A stretch of 64,000 bases of DNA from Melaminivora suipulveris. Its GTDB lineage: Bacteria; Pseudomonadota; Gammaproteobacteria; Burkholderiales; Burkholderiaceae_C. Shown here piece by piece: positions 49,637 to 57,610 of this stretch. The stretch is from positions 1,678,501 to 1,742,500 of the forward strand of contig NZ_CP027667.1 in NCBI RefSeq assembly GCF_003008575.1, in the 5' to 3' direction. The notes beneath the pieces are model-generated. The model was not told the DNA's origin. It saw nothing but the letters and a program-made list of their open reading frames with translations, and searched no databases. Made by a program: the position numbers and the translations under genes. Each line of letters starts with the position of its first letter. The stretch's first letter is position 1.

Positions 49637-49982
49637 TGCTTCATCCAGCCCACCCGGCAAGCTTGCTGCGCCCCTGTCGCGGCGCCGAAAGAAACACACT
49701 GCATGGCATCCAAACGCCCGCCACGAGACGGAACCTGCCATGCAAAAAGCCATCCCCGCCCGCATCCAGAAACCGACCAACTGCCAGCCTCCCGCCGCCT
49801 GTCCCGCACGAGCAGCCTGCAGGCGCCGAACCCTCGGCGCCCTGCGCCCACAACCGCCGCCGCCATGGCCCTCGCGCCCACCGCCGCCGCCCGCGAGGCG
49901 CTGACACGGCCGCGCGGCCCGCCACGCCGCACCCCGCCCCCTCGGCACCGCCACCCCATCCCGCCGCGACAAGGACCCCGCC
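49637..49982 (+). other. Non-coding gap between the terminator and cas2
   Basis: About 350 bases with no convincing gene. Proline/alanine/arginine-rich frames are open (for example from an ATG at 49740) but show no family similarity and look like composition effects. A promoter for the adaptation genes must lie here; I cannot place it. Confidence 0.6.
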
Positions 49983-50267
49983 ATGGCCCGCGCCCTGTAC
50001 CTGGTTGCCTACGACGTGTGCCAACCCCGGCGGCTTGCGCGGGTGTCGCGCTACTTCCACAGCTTTCGCGTGGCGGGGCAAAAAAGCGTGCCGGAGATCT
50101 GGGTCACCCCGGCCGAGCTGGCCACCATCCAGACCGATCTGCGGCGCCTGCTCGACGCCGCGGAGGACCGCCTGCAACTCATCGCGCTGGACCCCCGCAT
50201 GCGCCCGCGCTGCATGGGCCAGGCCGCCACGTTCAACCACGGCAACACGCACTTTTGCGTCACCTGA
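49983..50267 (+). CDS. cas2: CRISPR adaptation protein Cas2 (first copy)
   Basis: A 94-residue ferredoxin-like protein. The first strand is ALYLVAYDVCQPRRL with the conserved Asp10, the helix is RVSRYFHSFRVAGQKSVPEI, and the last strand region is RLQLIALDPR. It is shorter and more diverged at the C-terminus (ATFNHGNTHFCVT) than the second Cas2. With Cas1 it would form the integrase that inserts new spacers. It lies 70 bases upstream of cas1; a cas2 on both sides of cas1 is unusual. Confidence 0.85.
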   Translation: MARALYLVAYDVCQPRRLARVSRYFHSFRVAGQKSVPEIWVTPAELATIQTDLRRLLDAAEDRLQLIALDPRMRPRCMGQAATFNHGNTHFCVT

Positions 50268-50337
50268 CGCCCGCCTCGCCCACACCAGACGCACTGCCCG
50301 CAGCCCCCGAATCCACCCATCCCTGAAGGAGCCCGCC

Positions 50338-51345
50338 ATGAGCACGCTGTTCGTCGACCGCCGCGACATCCACCTGGAGCATGACGCCGGCGCCCTGGTC
50401 GTGCGCGACCGGGGCGAGCGCCTGGCCACCGTGCCGCTGGCGCCCATCAGCCGGGTCGTGCTGCGCGGCAGCGTCACACTCGCCGCCAGCGTGCTGGGCC
50501 ATCTGGGCGAACGCGGCATTGGCGTGGTGGTGCTGTCCGGGCGCAAGGGCGACGCCACGCTGTTCTTCGGCAGGCCGCACAACGATGCGCGGTTGCGCGT
50601 GGAGCAGTGCCGCCGCAGCCTGGACGACAAATTCTGCCTGGCCTACGCCCGCAGCCTGGTGCATGACAAGCTGGAGCAACAGTGCCAATGGTTCAATGCG
50701 CTGCGCCCGCGCTATCCCCAGGCCCGCTACCCCCTCACCCAGGCCATCGAGCAACTGCGCCAGCAACAAGTCCGGCTGCCTCAGGCGCGCAACCTGGACA
50801 GCCTGCGCGGCCAGGAAGGCGCTGCCGCCAGCGGCTACTTTGCCGGGCTGCGTGCCGTAGTGCCCGCAAGCCTGCAATTCAACGAGCGCAACCGCCGCCC
50901 GCCACGCGACCCGTTCAACGCCCTGCTGTCGCTGACCTACACCCTGGCGCATGCGGAAACCGCGCTGGCCCTGCATGGCGCCGGCCTGGACCCATGTGTG
51001 GGCTTCTACCACCAGCTCCAGCACTCGCGCGAATCGCTGGCGTGCGACCTGATGGAGCCGCTGCGCCCGCTGGCCGACCGCCTGTGCCTGGAGCTGGTAG
51101 CCACCCAGACCCTGACCGCCGACCATTTCGGCCACAGCGCCGCCGGGTGCCTGCTGGGCAAGGCCGGGCGCACGCGCTACTACATGGCCTATGAACAGCA
51201 CGCACCCGCGTTGCGCCAGGCGATCCGCGAAGGCGTGCGCTCCCTGGCCAGGCAGGTGGCGCCCGAGCTACCTGAACCCGGCACCTACGAGCCGCCGTGG
51301 CTGCCGACTCCGCACGACAGCGTGGCCCCCGACACAGCCACCTGA
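50338..51345 (+). CDS. cas1: CRISPR integrase Cas1
   Basis: A 335-residue Cas1. The metal-binding residues are Glu160 (LRGQEGAAASGYF), His225 (GFYHQLQHSRESL) and Asp237 (ACDLMEPLRPL), all present. It starts MSTLFVDRRDIHLEHD, and GAAG GAG-like GAAGGAG lies upstream of the ATG at 50338. The frame is open far upstream but that part overlaps cas2 and is not conserved. Cas1 catalyses spacer integration next to the leader at 51717-51903. No reverse transcriptase domain is fused. Confidence 0.94.
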   Translation: MSTLFVDRRDIHLEHDAGALVVRDRGERLATVPLAPISRVVLRGSVTLAASVLGHLGERGIGVVVLSGRKGDATLFFGRPHNDARLRVEQCRRSLDDKFCLAYARSLVHDKLEQQCQWFNALRPRYPQARYPLTQAIEQLRQQQVRLPQARNLDSLRGQEGAAASGYFAGLRAVVPASLQFNERNRRPPRDPFNALLSLTYTLAHAETALALHGAGLDPCVGFYHQLQHSRESLACDLMEPLRPLADRLCLELVATQTLTADHFGHSAAGCLLGKAGRTRYYMAYEQHAPALRQAIREGVRSLARQVAPELPEPGTYEPPWLPTPHDSVAPDTAT

Positions 51346-51413
51346 CCGCCCCAGCCGCCCAGCGGGCTTGCACCGCAGGGCCTGACCACCCCTTGAGCGC
51401 CGGGAGAGATGCC

Positions 51414-51716
51414 ATGCGTGACTACATCATTTGCTACGACATCACCTGCCCGCGCAGGCTGGGGCGCATCCACCGCTATCTCAAGCGCCACGCCTGCGCA
51501 GTGCAGTATTCCGTCTTCCTGTTCACTGGCTCCCCCGAGCAGCTTGAACGCTGCCTGGAGTATTTGCAGCGGCTGATGGACCCGCGCAGTGACGACATCC
51601 GGGCCTACCCCTTGCCCGAGCGCGGCCTGCGCCTGTGCTTGGGAAACGCCACGCTGCCCGATGGAATCCACTGGAGCGGGCTGTCCGCAGCATGGCAGCC
51701 GCAGCCCCAACAGTAA
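51414..51716 (+). CDS. cas2: CRISPR adaptation protein Cas2 (second copy)
   Basis: A 100-residue Cas2. MRDYIICYDITCPRRLGRIH carries the conserved Asp9, followed by YLKRHACAVQYSVFLFTGSP and YLQRLMDPRSDDIRAYPLPE. GGGAGAG lies before the ATG at 51414, 68 bases after cas1. It is the last protein gene before the leader and looks more canonical than the upstream copy, so it is the likelier partner of Cas1. Confidence 0.9.
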   Translation: MRDYIICYDITCPRRLGRIHRYLKRHACAVQYSVFLFTGSPEQLERCLEYLQRLMDPRSDDIRAYPLPERGLRLCLGNATLPDGIHWSGLSAAWQPQPQQ

Positions 51717-51903
51717 AAGCCCGTGTTGCAAGGCAACCGTTGCGAAAGTCGCTCCATCGTGGCTTTAAAATCACCGGGTTTGAAGCGCGCCCCACCTGAA
51801 GCCACGTATGCCACCCGTTGCCAACACATCCTCTCCCTGGCCGCGAAAAAGCCATAAGACCCCGTGCAAGTGCTTGTCAACAAAGGGTTTTTTTACGCTT
51901 GCG
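51717..51903 (+). promoter_or_regulatory. CRISPR leader
   Basis: 187 AT-richer bases between cas2 and the first repeat, with no gene. It contains a TTGTCA hexamer near 51877 and a T-run close to the array, consistent with a promoter reading into it. The leader end is inferred from cas proximity and from the degenerate repeat at the other end. Confidence 0.7.
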
Positions 51904-53874
51904 GCTTCAAGCTTGCCCTGAATTCAAAGGGATTAAGACTTGTCAGCCTCGCGAATGCTGGCGCTTTGCGCCGCTTCAAGCTTGCCCTGAATTCAAAGGG
52001 ATTAAGACTCGAGAATGGTCAACAAGTTTTGCGAAGTGAAAGCGCTTCAAGCTTGCCCTGAATTCAAAGGGATTAAGACCCATCTGGCTCGATGACTGCG
52101 TGCAGCGGGGCGCTTCAAGCTTGCCCTGAATTCAAAGGGATTAAGACCGCAGCAACAAAATCAATGGAGCGGGGTTCCAGGCTTCAAGCTTGCCCTGAAT
52201 TCAAAGGGATTAAGACCAAGCTTGGCGAGCTGCTTCTCAGCCGTGGCACGGCTTCAAGCTTGCCCTGAATTCAAAGGGATTAAGACGCGGATGATGCGAT
52301 TGATTGTTGCACTATCAATGCTTCAAGCTTGCCCTGAATTCAAAGGGATTAAGACGTTTTCTTCGCCGAGACGGCGAATCCGGCGAGGCTTCAAGCTTGC
52401 CCTGAATTCAAAGGGATTAAGACCAATACCCCACTGTAAACGTGAGCGATGGCGCCCGCTTCAAGCTTGCCCTGAATTCAAAGGGATTAAGACGGGCAGC
52501 GTCGGCGGCGCCAGCGTCGCCAGCACGCTTCAAGCTTGCCCTGAATTCAAAGGGATTAAGACGCCGCGATGGCGAAGCCTTGCAACTTCGATTTGCTTCA
52601 AGCTTGCCCTGAATTCAAAGGGATTAAGACAATCTGAAAACATAAGCACGCTGGTGCCCTGGCTTCAAGCTTGCCCTGAATTCAAAGGGATTAAGACCCG
52701 CCACGTTGCGCGGCTTGAACTTGCCGCCTACGCTTCAAGCTTGCCCTGAATTCAAAGGGATTAAGACCCATGCGCGTTGCTCGTTGCCTCGCTTGTGTCG
52801 CTTCAAGCTTGCCCTGAATTCAAAGGGATTAAGACAAATTCTGGGGTAGATTTTTTGGCTCCAAGGCTTCAAGCTTGCCCTGAATTCAAATGGATTAAGA
52901 CGGTTGTACGCTTGCTGGCAAGGGAAAACCCTTGCAGCTTCAAGCTTGCCCTGAATTCAAAGGGATTAAGACGACCTTCGTACCCATTTTCAAGCGCCTC
53001 ATTGTGCTTCAAGCTTGCCCTGAATTCAAAGGGATTAAGACGGCGGCTGCACGATATTAGGGCTGGATTTTCTGCTTCAAGCTTGCCCTGAATTCAAAGG
53101 GATTAAGACGTGAAGCAATAGGCCAGCGCGCCGATGGTCGCGCTTCAAGCTTGCCCTGAATTCAAAGGGATTAAGACGCCGGCCTTGCTGGCTTGCTTTT
53201 CAGCGCCTGCGCTTCAAGCTTGCCCTGAATTCAAAGGGATTAAGACGCCTTTTTGCTTGCAAGGGCGAAGCCTTGCAAGGCTTCAAGCTTGCCCTGAATT
53301 CAAAGGGATTAAGACAGATCCGCGAGCCCGGCATCTACGTCATTGACGGCTTCAAGCTTGCCCTGAATTCAAAGGGATTAAGACGCGGCTTGCGGGCTGG
53401 CCTGGCGCGGGTTCATGGCTTCAAGCTTGCCCTGAATTCAAAGGGATTAAGACGCTGTCAAGCAAGAAAGCCAGGGCGATGACGCGCTTCAAGCTTGCCC
53501 TGAATTCAAAGGGATTAAGACGCGCGCGTTGATGTCGTTGACCGGGTACTCGTACGCTTCAAGCTTGCCCTGAATTCAAAGGGATTAAGACCGTTTCCCG
53601 GATCGCGGGGCCATCGTTGCTGATCTGCTTCAAGCTTGCCCTGAATTCAAAGGGATTAAGACCTTGGCGGTGCTGTGAAGCCGCTGGCGGCTGGCTCGCT
53701 TCAAGCTTGCCCTGAATTCAAAGGGATTAAGACGTTGGCTTCGCGCAGGGTGGGGATAGCTTGCATGGCTTCAAGCTTGCCCTGAATTCAAAGGGATTAA
53801 GACCGCAAGACGTGCTTCGGGCATAACCTAGATTGGCCGCTTCAAGCTTGCCCTGAATTCAAAGGGATTAAATC
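51904..53874 (+). CRISPR. CRISPR array, 29 repeats and 28 spacers
   Basis: A 36-base repeat starts GCTTCAAGCTTGCCC and ends AAAGGGATTAAGAC. I counted 29 copies with spacers of 30-35 bases (usually 32-34). The repeat can form a CCCT/AGGG stem around an EcoRI-like GAATTC. Copy 15 (52866) has AAATGG for AAAGGG. The last copy (53839) ends ATTAAATC and is degenerate, marking the leader-distal end. Transcription from the leader at the left, in the same direction as the cas genes, is expected. Cas6 would process the transcript, leaving an 8-base handle ending in TTAAGAC. Confidence 0.98.
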
Positions 53875-54101
53875 GGGCACATAAAAAGTCCTTCGCTTTC
53901 ATCTCGCGTTACCGGCAATCGCTGGCCTTTGCGCCAGCGGGCAGCAGTGAGAGCGACGCCAGCGCGGCCGTCCAGCAGGGCTTCGGCTTCTGAAGCTGGC
54001 CAGGCCCTCCGCACGTGCCTTTGCGGGGCCGCGCAAGCCAGCCGGGGGGCGATGCGTTGTGCGGCCGCGCTACAGTCGAGGCTCCATTCCAAGGCCGCTC
54101 C

Positions 54102-54854
54102 ATGCACACACCACGACTCCTGTCCGCTGCCCTGGCGCTCGCTGCCGCCGCCCTGCTGTCCGCCTGCGGCGGAGGCAGCAAGGACGATGAGGACGCCACC
54201 GTCGGCCCGCCGCCGGCGCGCCCGATCGCCGGCGCGGAAGGCCGCTGGGCCGGCCGGACTTCCACCGGCTACGACGTGCTGATGACCGTCCTGGACACTG
54301 GTGAGACCTGGGGCGTGTACACGCGCGGGCCGGACATCCATGGCGCGTTCCATGGCAGCAGCACCTCGGGCGCGGGCGGACGGCTGCGCGGTTCGGCGGC
54401 GATGATCGACTTCGCGCGCGCCTCGCAAGTGCACTCGTCGTTGTACGAAGGCAGCTTCACGCCGAAACGGCAGATCGAGGTGGGCTTTGTGTTCGACGTG
54501 TTCTCCGGAAGCTACCTGCCCGAGTACGAGCGGCCGGCAACGGCGCTGGCGATCGCCGGGCAGTACCAGGGCGTCGTGGGCGGATGGCCGGTGCCGCTGG
54601 CCCTGACCATCAATGCCGACGGCGGGCTGGTGTCCACCTACCCCTCTGCAGCCTGCCTGGTGCGCGGCTCGGTCGGGCCGCGCCCGGGCGGGCGCGGGGT
54701 GCACGACATGCGCGCGTCGTTCACCGGCGATGGCTGCCCGCTGCCGCACGGCTCTGGCGTGGCCGGTATCGCCGTGCTGGACGGTGCGCGGCTGACGATC
54801 ACCAGCGTTGCGCCGTCGCTGGTGGATTTCTTCGTTTTTCAGGGCAGTCGGTGA
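54102..54854 (+). CDS. Predicted lipoprotein of unknown function
   Basis: A 250-residue exported protein. The signal peptide ends in a lipobox (Leu-Leu-Ser-Ala-Cys, about residue 21), followed by GGGSKDDEDATVGPP, a flexible tether. The remainder is beta-rich (WAGRTSTGYDVLMTVLDTGE, later GQYQGVVGGWPVPLALTINA), reminiscent of small lipocalin-like barrels, but I assign no family. The ATG at 54102 is chosen because it gives a proper signal peptide. It is the first gene after the CRISPR array. Confidence 0.75.
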   Translation: MHTPRLLSAALALAAAALLSACGGGSKDDEDATVGPPPARPIAGAEGRWAGRTSTGYDVLMTVLDTGETWGVYTRGPDIHGAFHGSSTSGAGGRLRGSAAMIDFARASQVHSSLYEGSFTPKRQIEVGFVFDVFSGSYLPEYERPATALAIAGQYQGVVGGWPVPLALTINADGGLVSTYPSAACLVRGSVGPRPGGRGVHDMRASFTGDGCPLPHGSGVAGIAVLDGARLTITSVAPSLVDFFVFQGSR

Positions 54855-54863
54855 CCGCGCGCC

Positions 54864-55517
54864 ATGCGAGCCGCCAGCAGTCCCTCGTCTGAGCGGCACC
54901 CCACCGGCGGGCTGATGCCGGCCGAGCTGGATTTCAGCGCGCCGGCGCATGTGCTGGCGCCGCTGCTGATCGGCGTGACGCTGCTGGTCGATGGCGTGGG
55001 TGGGCGCATCGTCGAGACCGAGGCATACGACGGCACCGACCCGGCCTCGCACAGCTTTCGCGGCCGCACGCCGCGCAACGCCGCCATGTTCGGCCCGGCG
55101 GCGCGGGCTTATGTGTACCGCTCCTATGGCGTGCACTGGTGCCTGAACCTGGTGTGCGGCCAGATGGGCGACGGCGCGGCGGTGTTGATCCGCGCCCTGG
55201 CGCCCACGCATGGGCTGGAGCAGATGCATGCGCGCCGCAGCGTGCAGGACGAGCGGCTGCTGTGCGCCGGCCCAGGGCGGCTGACGCAGGCGCTGGCCAT
55301 CGATGGCAGCTTCGACCATCTGCCGCTGCTGGAGCCGCCTTTCGAGCTGCTGGCGCCGCCCGGCGGCGCGCCGGCGCCGGCGCTGGTGACCGGCCCGCGC
55401 ATCGGCATCACGCGCGCGGTGGATGTGCCCTGGCGCTTTGGCGAAGCCGGCTCGCGCTACGTGAGCCGGCCGTTCCCCGGCGACGCGGCGGCGGGCGCTG
55501 CGCTCAGGCGCCGCTAG
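54864..55517 (+). CDS. 3-methyladenine DNA glycosylase (AAG/MPG family)
   Basis: A 217-residue alkyladenine glycosylase that removes damaged purines. The active-site GRIVETEAYDGTDPASHSF includes the catalytic Glu, and RGRTPRNAAMFGPAARAYVY with YGVHWCLNLVC forms the DNA-intercalating and base-binding region. GPRIGITRAVDVPWRF is the conserved C-terminal motif. It starts nine bases after the lipoprotein stop; an internal Met (54915, MPAELDF) is a possible start. Its end overlaps the convergent PACE gene by 14 bases. Confidence 0.9.
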   Translation: MRAASSPSSERHPTGGLMPAELDFSAPAHVLAPLLIGVTLLVDGVGGRIVETEAYDGTDPASHSFRGRTPRNAAMFGPAARAYVYRSYGVHWCLNLVCGQMGDGAAVLIRALAPTHGLEQMHARRSVQDERLLCAGPGRLTQALAIDGSFDHLPLLEPPFELLAPPGGAPAPALVTGPRIGITRAVDVPWRFGEAGSRYVSRPFPGDAAAGAALRRR

Positions 55518-56001
55518 CGGCCACGCGCACCGGCTGCGCCGACGCGGGCAGGCCGAAGATGCGGTCGAACGCCCAGTTGAAGGCGTATGTGTAGACCAGG
55601 AAGAACACCAGCAGGCCGGCCTCCATCAGCGTGGCCTCCCACAGGCCGACATCGAACCACCAGGCCATCATCGGGATGAGCATCAGCGCCAGCCCACCCT
55701 CGAAGCCGATGGCGTGCGCTATGCGGCGCAGCACCGAGCGGCCGCGCACGGCCTGGCGCGCCTCCCAGCGTTCGAACAGGTGGTTGAAGGCCACGTTCCA
55801 GATGATGGCCAGGGTCGAGGCGACGACCGACATGGCGCCCGAGGCGGCAGCCTCCTGGCCGATGGCCATGAACAGCAGGCTGGCGGAGATGATGGCGATG
55901 AATTCGTACAGGCCGACGAAGACGATGCGCCGCCGCGCGCCTTGCAGGCCGGTGGCGGGGGAGGTTCGGGGGCTTGGATGGACGGGATTGCTTGCGGGCA
56001 T
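55504..56001 (-). CDS. PACE-family efflux transporter
   Basis: A 165-residue inner-membrane protein with four hydrophobic segments in two bacterial-transmembrane-pair repeats. The first has RRIVFVGLYEFIAIISASLL and NVAFNHLFERWEA; the second has IAHAIGFEGGLALMLIP and YTYAFNWAFDRIFG. These mark the proteobacterial antimicrobial compound efflux family (AceI-like), which exports biocides such as chlorhexidine or natural polyamines. The native substrate is not known. It is convergent with the glycosylase gene. Confidence 0.85.
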   Translation of the reverse strand: MPASNPVHPSPRTSPATGLQGARRRIVFVGLYEFIAIISASLLFMAIGQEAAASGAMSVVASTLAIIWNVAFNHLFERWEARQAVRGRSVLRRIAHAIGFEGGLALMLIPMMAWWFDVGLWEATLMEAGLLVFFLVYTYAFNWAFDRIFGLPASAQPVRVAASGA

Positions 56002-56042
56002 CGGGCCAGTATAGGCAGGGTGGGATACCGCAGCGTTTCAGG

Positions 56043-56104
56043 GGTAAAACAGCCCTCAGTCGGCGTGCATCAATCGTCTGCAGCTATGTTTTTCATAGTT
56101 GCAG
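56043..56104 (-). repeat. Dispersed intergenic element, copy F
   Basis: On the minus strand it reads ACATAGCTGCAGACGATTGA, then CACGCCGACTGAGGGC and TGTTTTAC. It lies upstream of both the PACE gene and gdhA. Confidence 0.8.
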
Positions 56105-56234
56105 AGGCACTCGCAGCGCACCGCGTCCATGCAGGCGCTGCATGCCTGGCAAAGGTCTGGGCGTTGGACACCTGCCGCTGCGCGGCTAGAGTAGTCGGCT
56201 TTCATCGGGCACGCGCCCACGCAAGGAAACCGCC

Positions 56235-57533
56235 ATGCCGTCCAGTTCCGCCACTCCGGCGCACCCGCTGCCCTCCTACCTCGATCCCCAGCACCTGGGC
56301 CCCTGGGGCGTGTACCTGCAGCAGATCGACCGCGTCACGCCCTACCTGGGCAGCCTGGCGCGTTGGGTCGAGACCTTGAAGCGCCCCAAGCGCGCGCTGA
56401 TCGTGGACGTGCCCATCGAGATGGACAACGGCACGATCGCCCACTTCGAGGGCTACCGCGTGCAGCACAACACCTCGCGCGGGCCGGGCAAGGGGGGCGT
56501 GCGCTTCCACCAGGATGTGACGCTGTCCGAGGTCATGGCGCTGTCGGCCTGGATGAGCATCAAGAACGCGGCCGTCAACGTGCCCTACGGCGGCGCCAAG
56601 GGTGGCATCCGCGTCGACCCCAAGAAGCTCTCGCGCGGCGAGCTGGAGCGCCTGACACGCCGCTACACCAGCGAGATCGGCATCATCATCGGTCCGACCA
56701 AGGACATCCCCGCGCCCGACGTGAACACCAACGGCCAGGTCATGGCCTGGATGATGGACACCTATTCGATGAACGTCGGCGAGACTTCCACCGGCGTGGT
56801 CACCGGCAAGCCTATCGACTTGGGCGGCTCGCTCGGCCGCATGGAGGCTACCGGGCGCGGTGTGTTCACCGTGGGTGTGGAAGCCGCCAAACACACCGGC
56901 ATGCGGATCGAAGGCGCGCGCGTGGCCGTGCAGGGTTTTGGCAACGTGGGCGGCACGGCCGGGCGGCTGTTTGCCGAGGCGGGCGCCCGCGTGGTCGCGG
57001 TGCAGGACCATACCGGCAGCGTGTTCAATGACGGCGGCCTGGACGTGCCGGCGCTGCTGGCGCATGTGCAGGAGACAGGTGGCGTGGCCGGCTTTTCCGG
57101 TGCCGACAAGCTGGCGGACGATGAGTTCTGGGGCGTGGCCTGCGACATCCTGATCCCGGCCGCGCTGGAGGGCCAGATCACCGAGGCCAATGCCGGCCGC
57201 ATTCGCGCGAAGATGGTCATCGAGGGCGCCAACGGCCCGACCACGCCCGAGGCCGACGACATCCTGCAGAGCAACGGCGTGCTGGTATTGCCCGACGTGA
57301 TCGCCAACGCCGGCGGCGTGACGGTGAGCTACTTCGAGTGGGTGCAGGATTTCACCAGCTTCTTCTGGACCGAAGACGAGATCAACGACCGGCTGGTGCG
57401 CATCATGCAAAACGCTTTTGCCGGCGTGTGGCAGGTGGCGCAGGAGCATCAGGTGAGCCTGCGCACCGCCACCTTTATCGTCGCCTGCAAGCGCATCCTG
57501 CATGCGCGCGAGATGCGCGGCCTCTACCCCTGA
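56235..57533 (+). CDS. gdhA: Glutamate dehydrogenase (Glu/Leu/Phe/Val family)
   Basis: A 432-residue hexameric-type enzyme that interconverts glutamate and 2-oxoglutarate plus ammonia. The catalytic lysine region is [17 protein letters not shown], and [20 protein letters not shown] follows. The nucleotide-binding [16 protein letters not shown] is in the C-terminal half, and [19 protein letters not shown] is conserved. NAD preference is likely but not proven. It begins 16 bases after an AAGGAAACC-type site and ends at a strong hairpin. Convergent with the receptor gene. Confidence 0.93.
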   Translation: MPSSSATPAHPLPSYLDPQHLGPWGVYLQQIDRVTPYLGSLARWVETLKRPKRALIVDVPIEMDNGTIAHFEGYRVQHNTSRGPGKGGVRFHQDVTLSEVMALSAWMSIKNAAVNVPYGGAKGGIRVDPKKLSRGELERLTRRYTSEIGIIIGPTKDIPAPDVNTNGQVMAWMMDTYSMNVGETSTGVVTGKPIDLGGSLGRMEATGRGVFTVGVEAAKHTGMRIEGARVAVQGFGNVGGTAGRLFAEAGARVVAVQDHTGSVFNDGGLDVPALLAHVQETGGVAGFSGADKLADDEFWGVACDILIPAALEGQITEANAGRIRAKMVIEGANGPTTPEADDILQSNGVLVLPDVIANAGGVTVSYFEWVQDFTSFFWTEDEINDRLVRIMQNAFAGVWQVAQEHQVSLRTATFIVACKRILHAREMRGLYP

Positions 57534-57556
57534 GCCGCCACCCGCCCTGCCAGACG

Positions 57557-57580
57557 AGGCGGCCGCGAGGCCGCCTTTTT
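57557..57580 (+). terminator. Rho-independent terminator after gdhA
   Basis: AGGCGGCC, a GCGA loop and GGCCGCCT followed by TTTT, starting 24 bases after the gdhA stop. The perfect 8-base GC stem is strong. Confidence 0.85.
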
Positions 57581-57610
57581 CATGCCTGCGAAGGGCTACG
57601 GACCGCAGCG

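Noticed and set aside
48087..49904. Plus-strand frame of about 600 codons overlapping the CARF genes
   Set aside because: Out of frame with two recognised CARF genes, arginine/proline-rich, and no similarity.
51818..53482. Open frames across the array giving proteins with repeated LQACPEFKGIKT and FKLALNSKGLR units
   Set aside because: These are translations of the CRISPR repeat; the periodicity equals the repeat-spacer unit and there are no ribosome sites.
51940..53838. Idea that spacers are consistently antisense to coding sequence
   Set aside because: Some reverse complements read as peptides (53734-53767), but others are open in both directions, so short spacers cannot decide this by eye.
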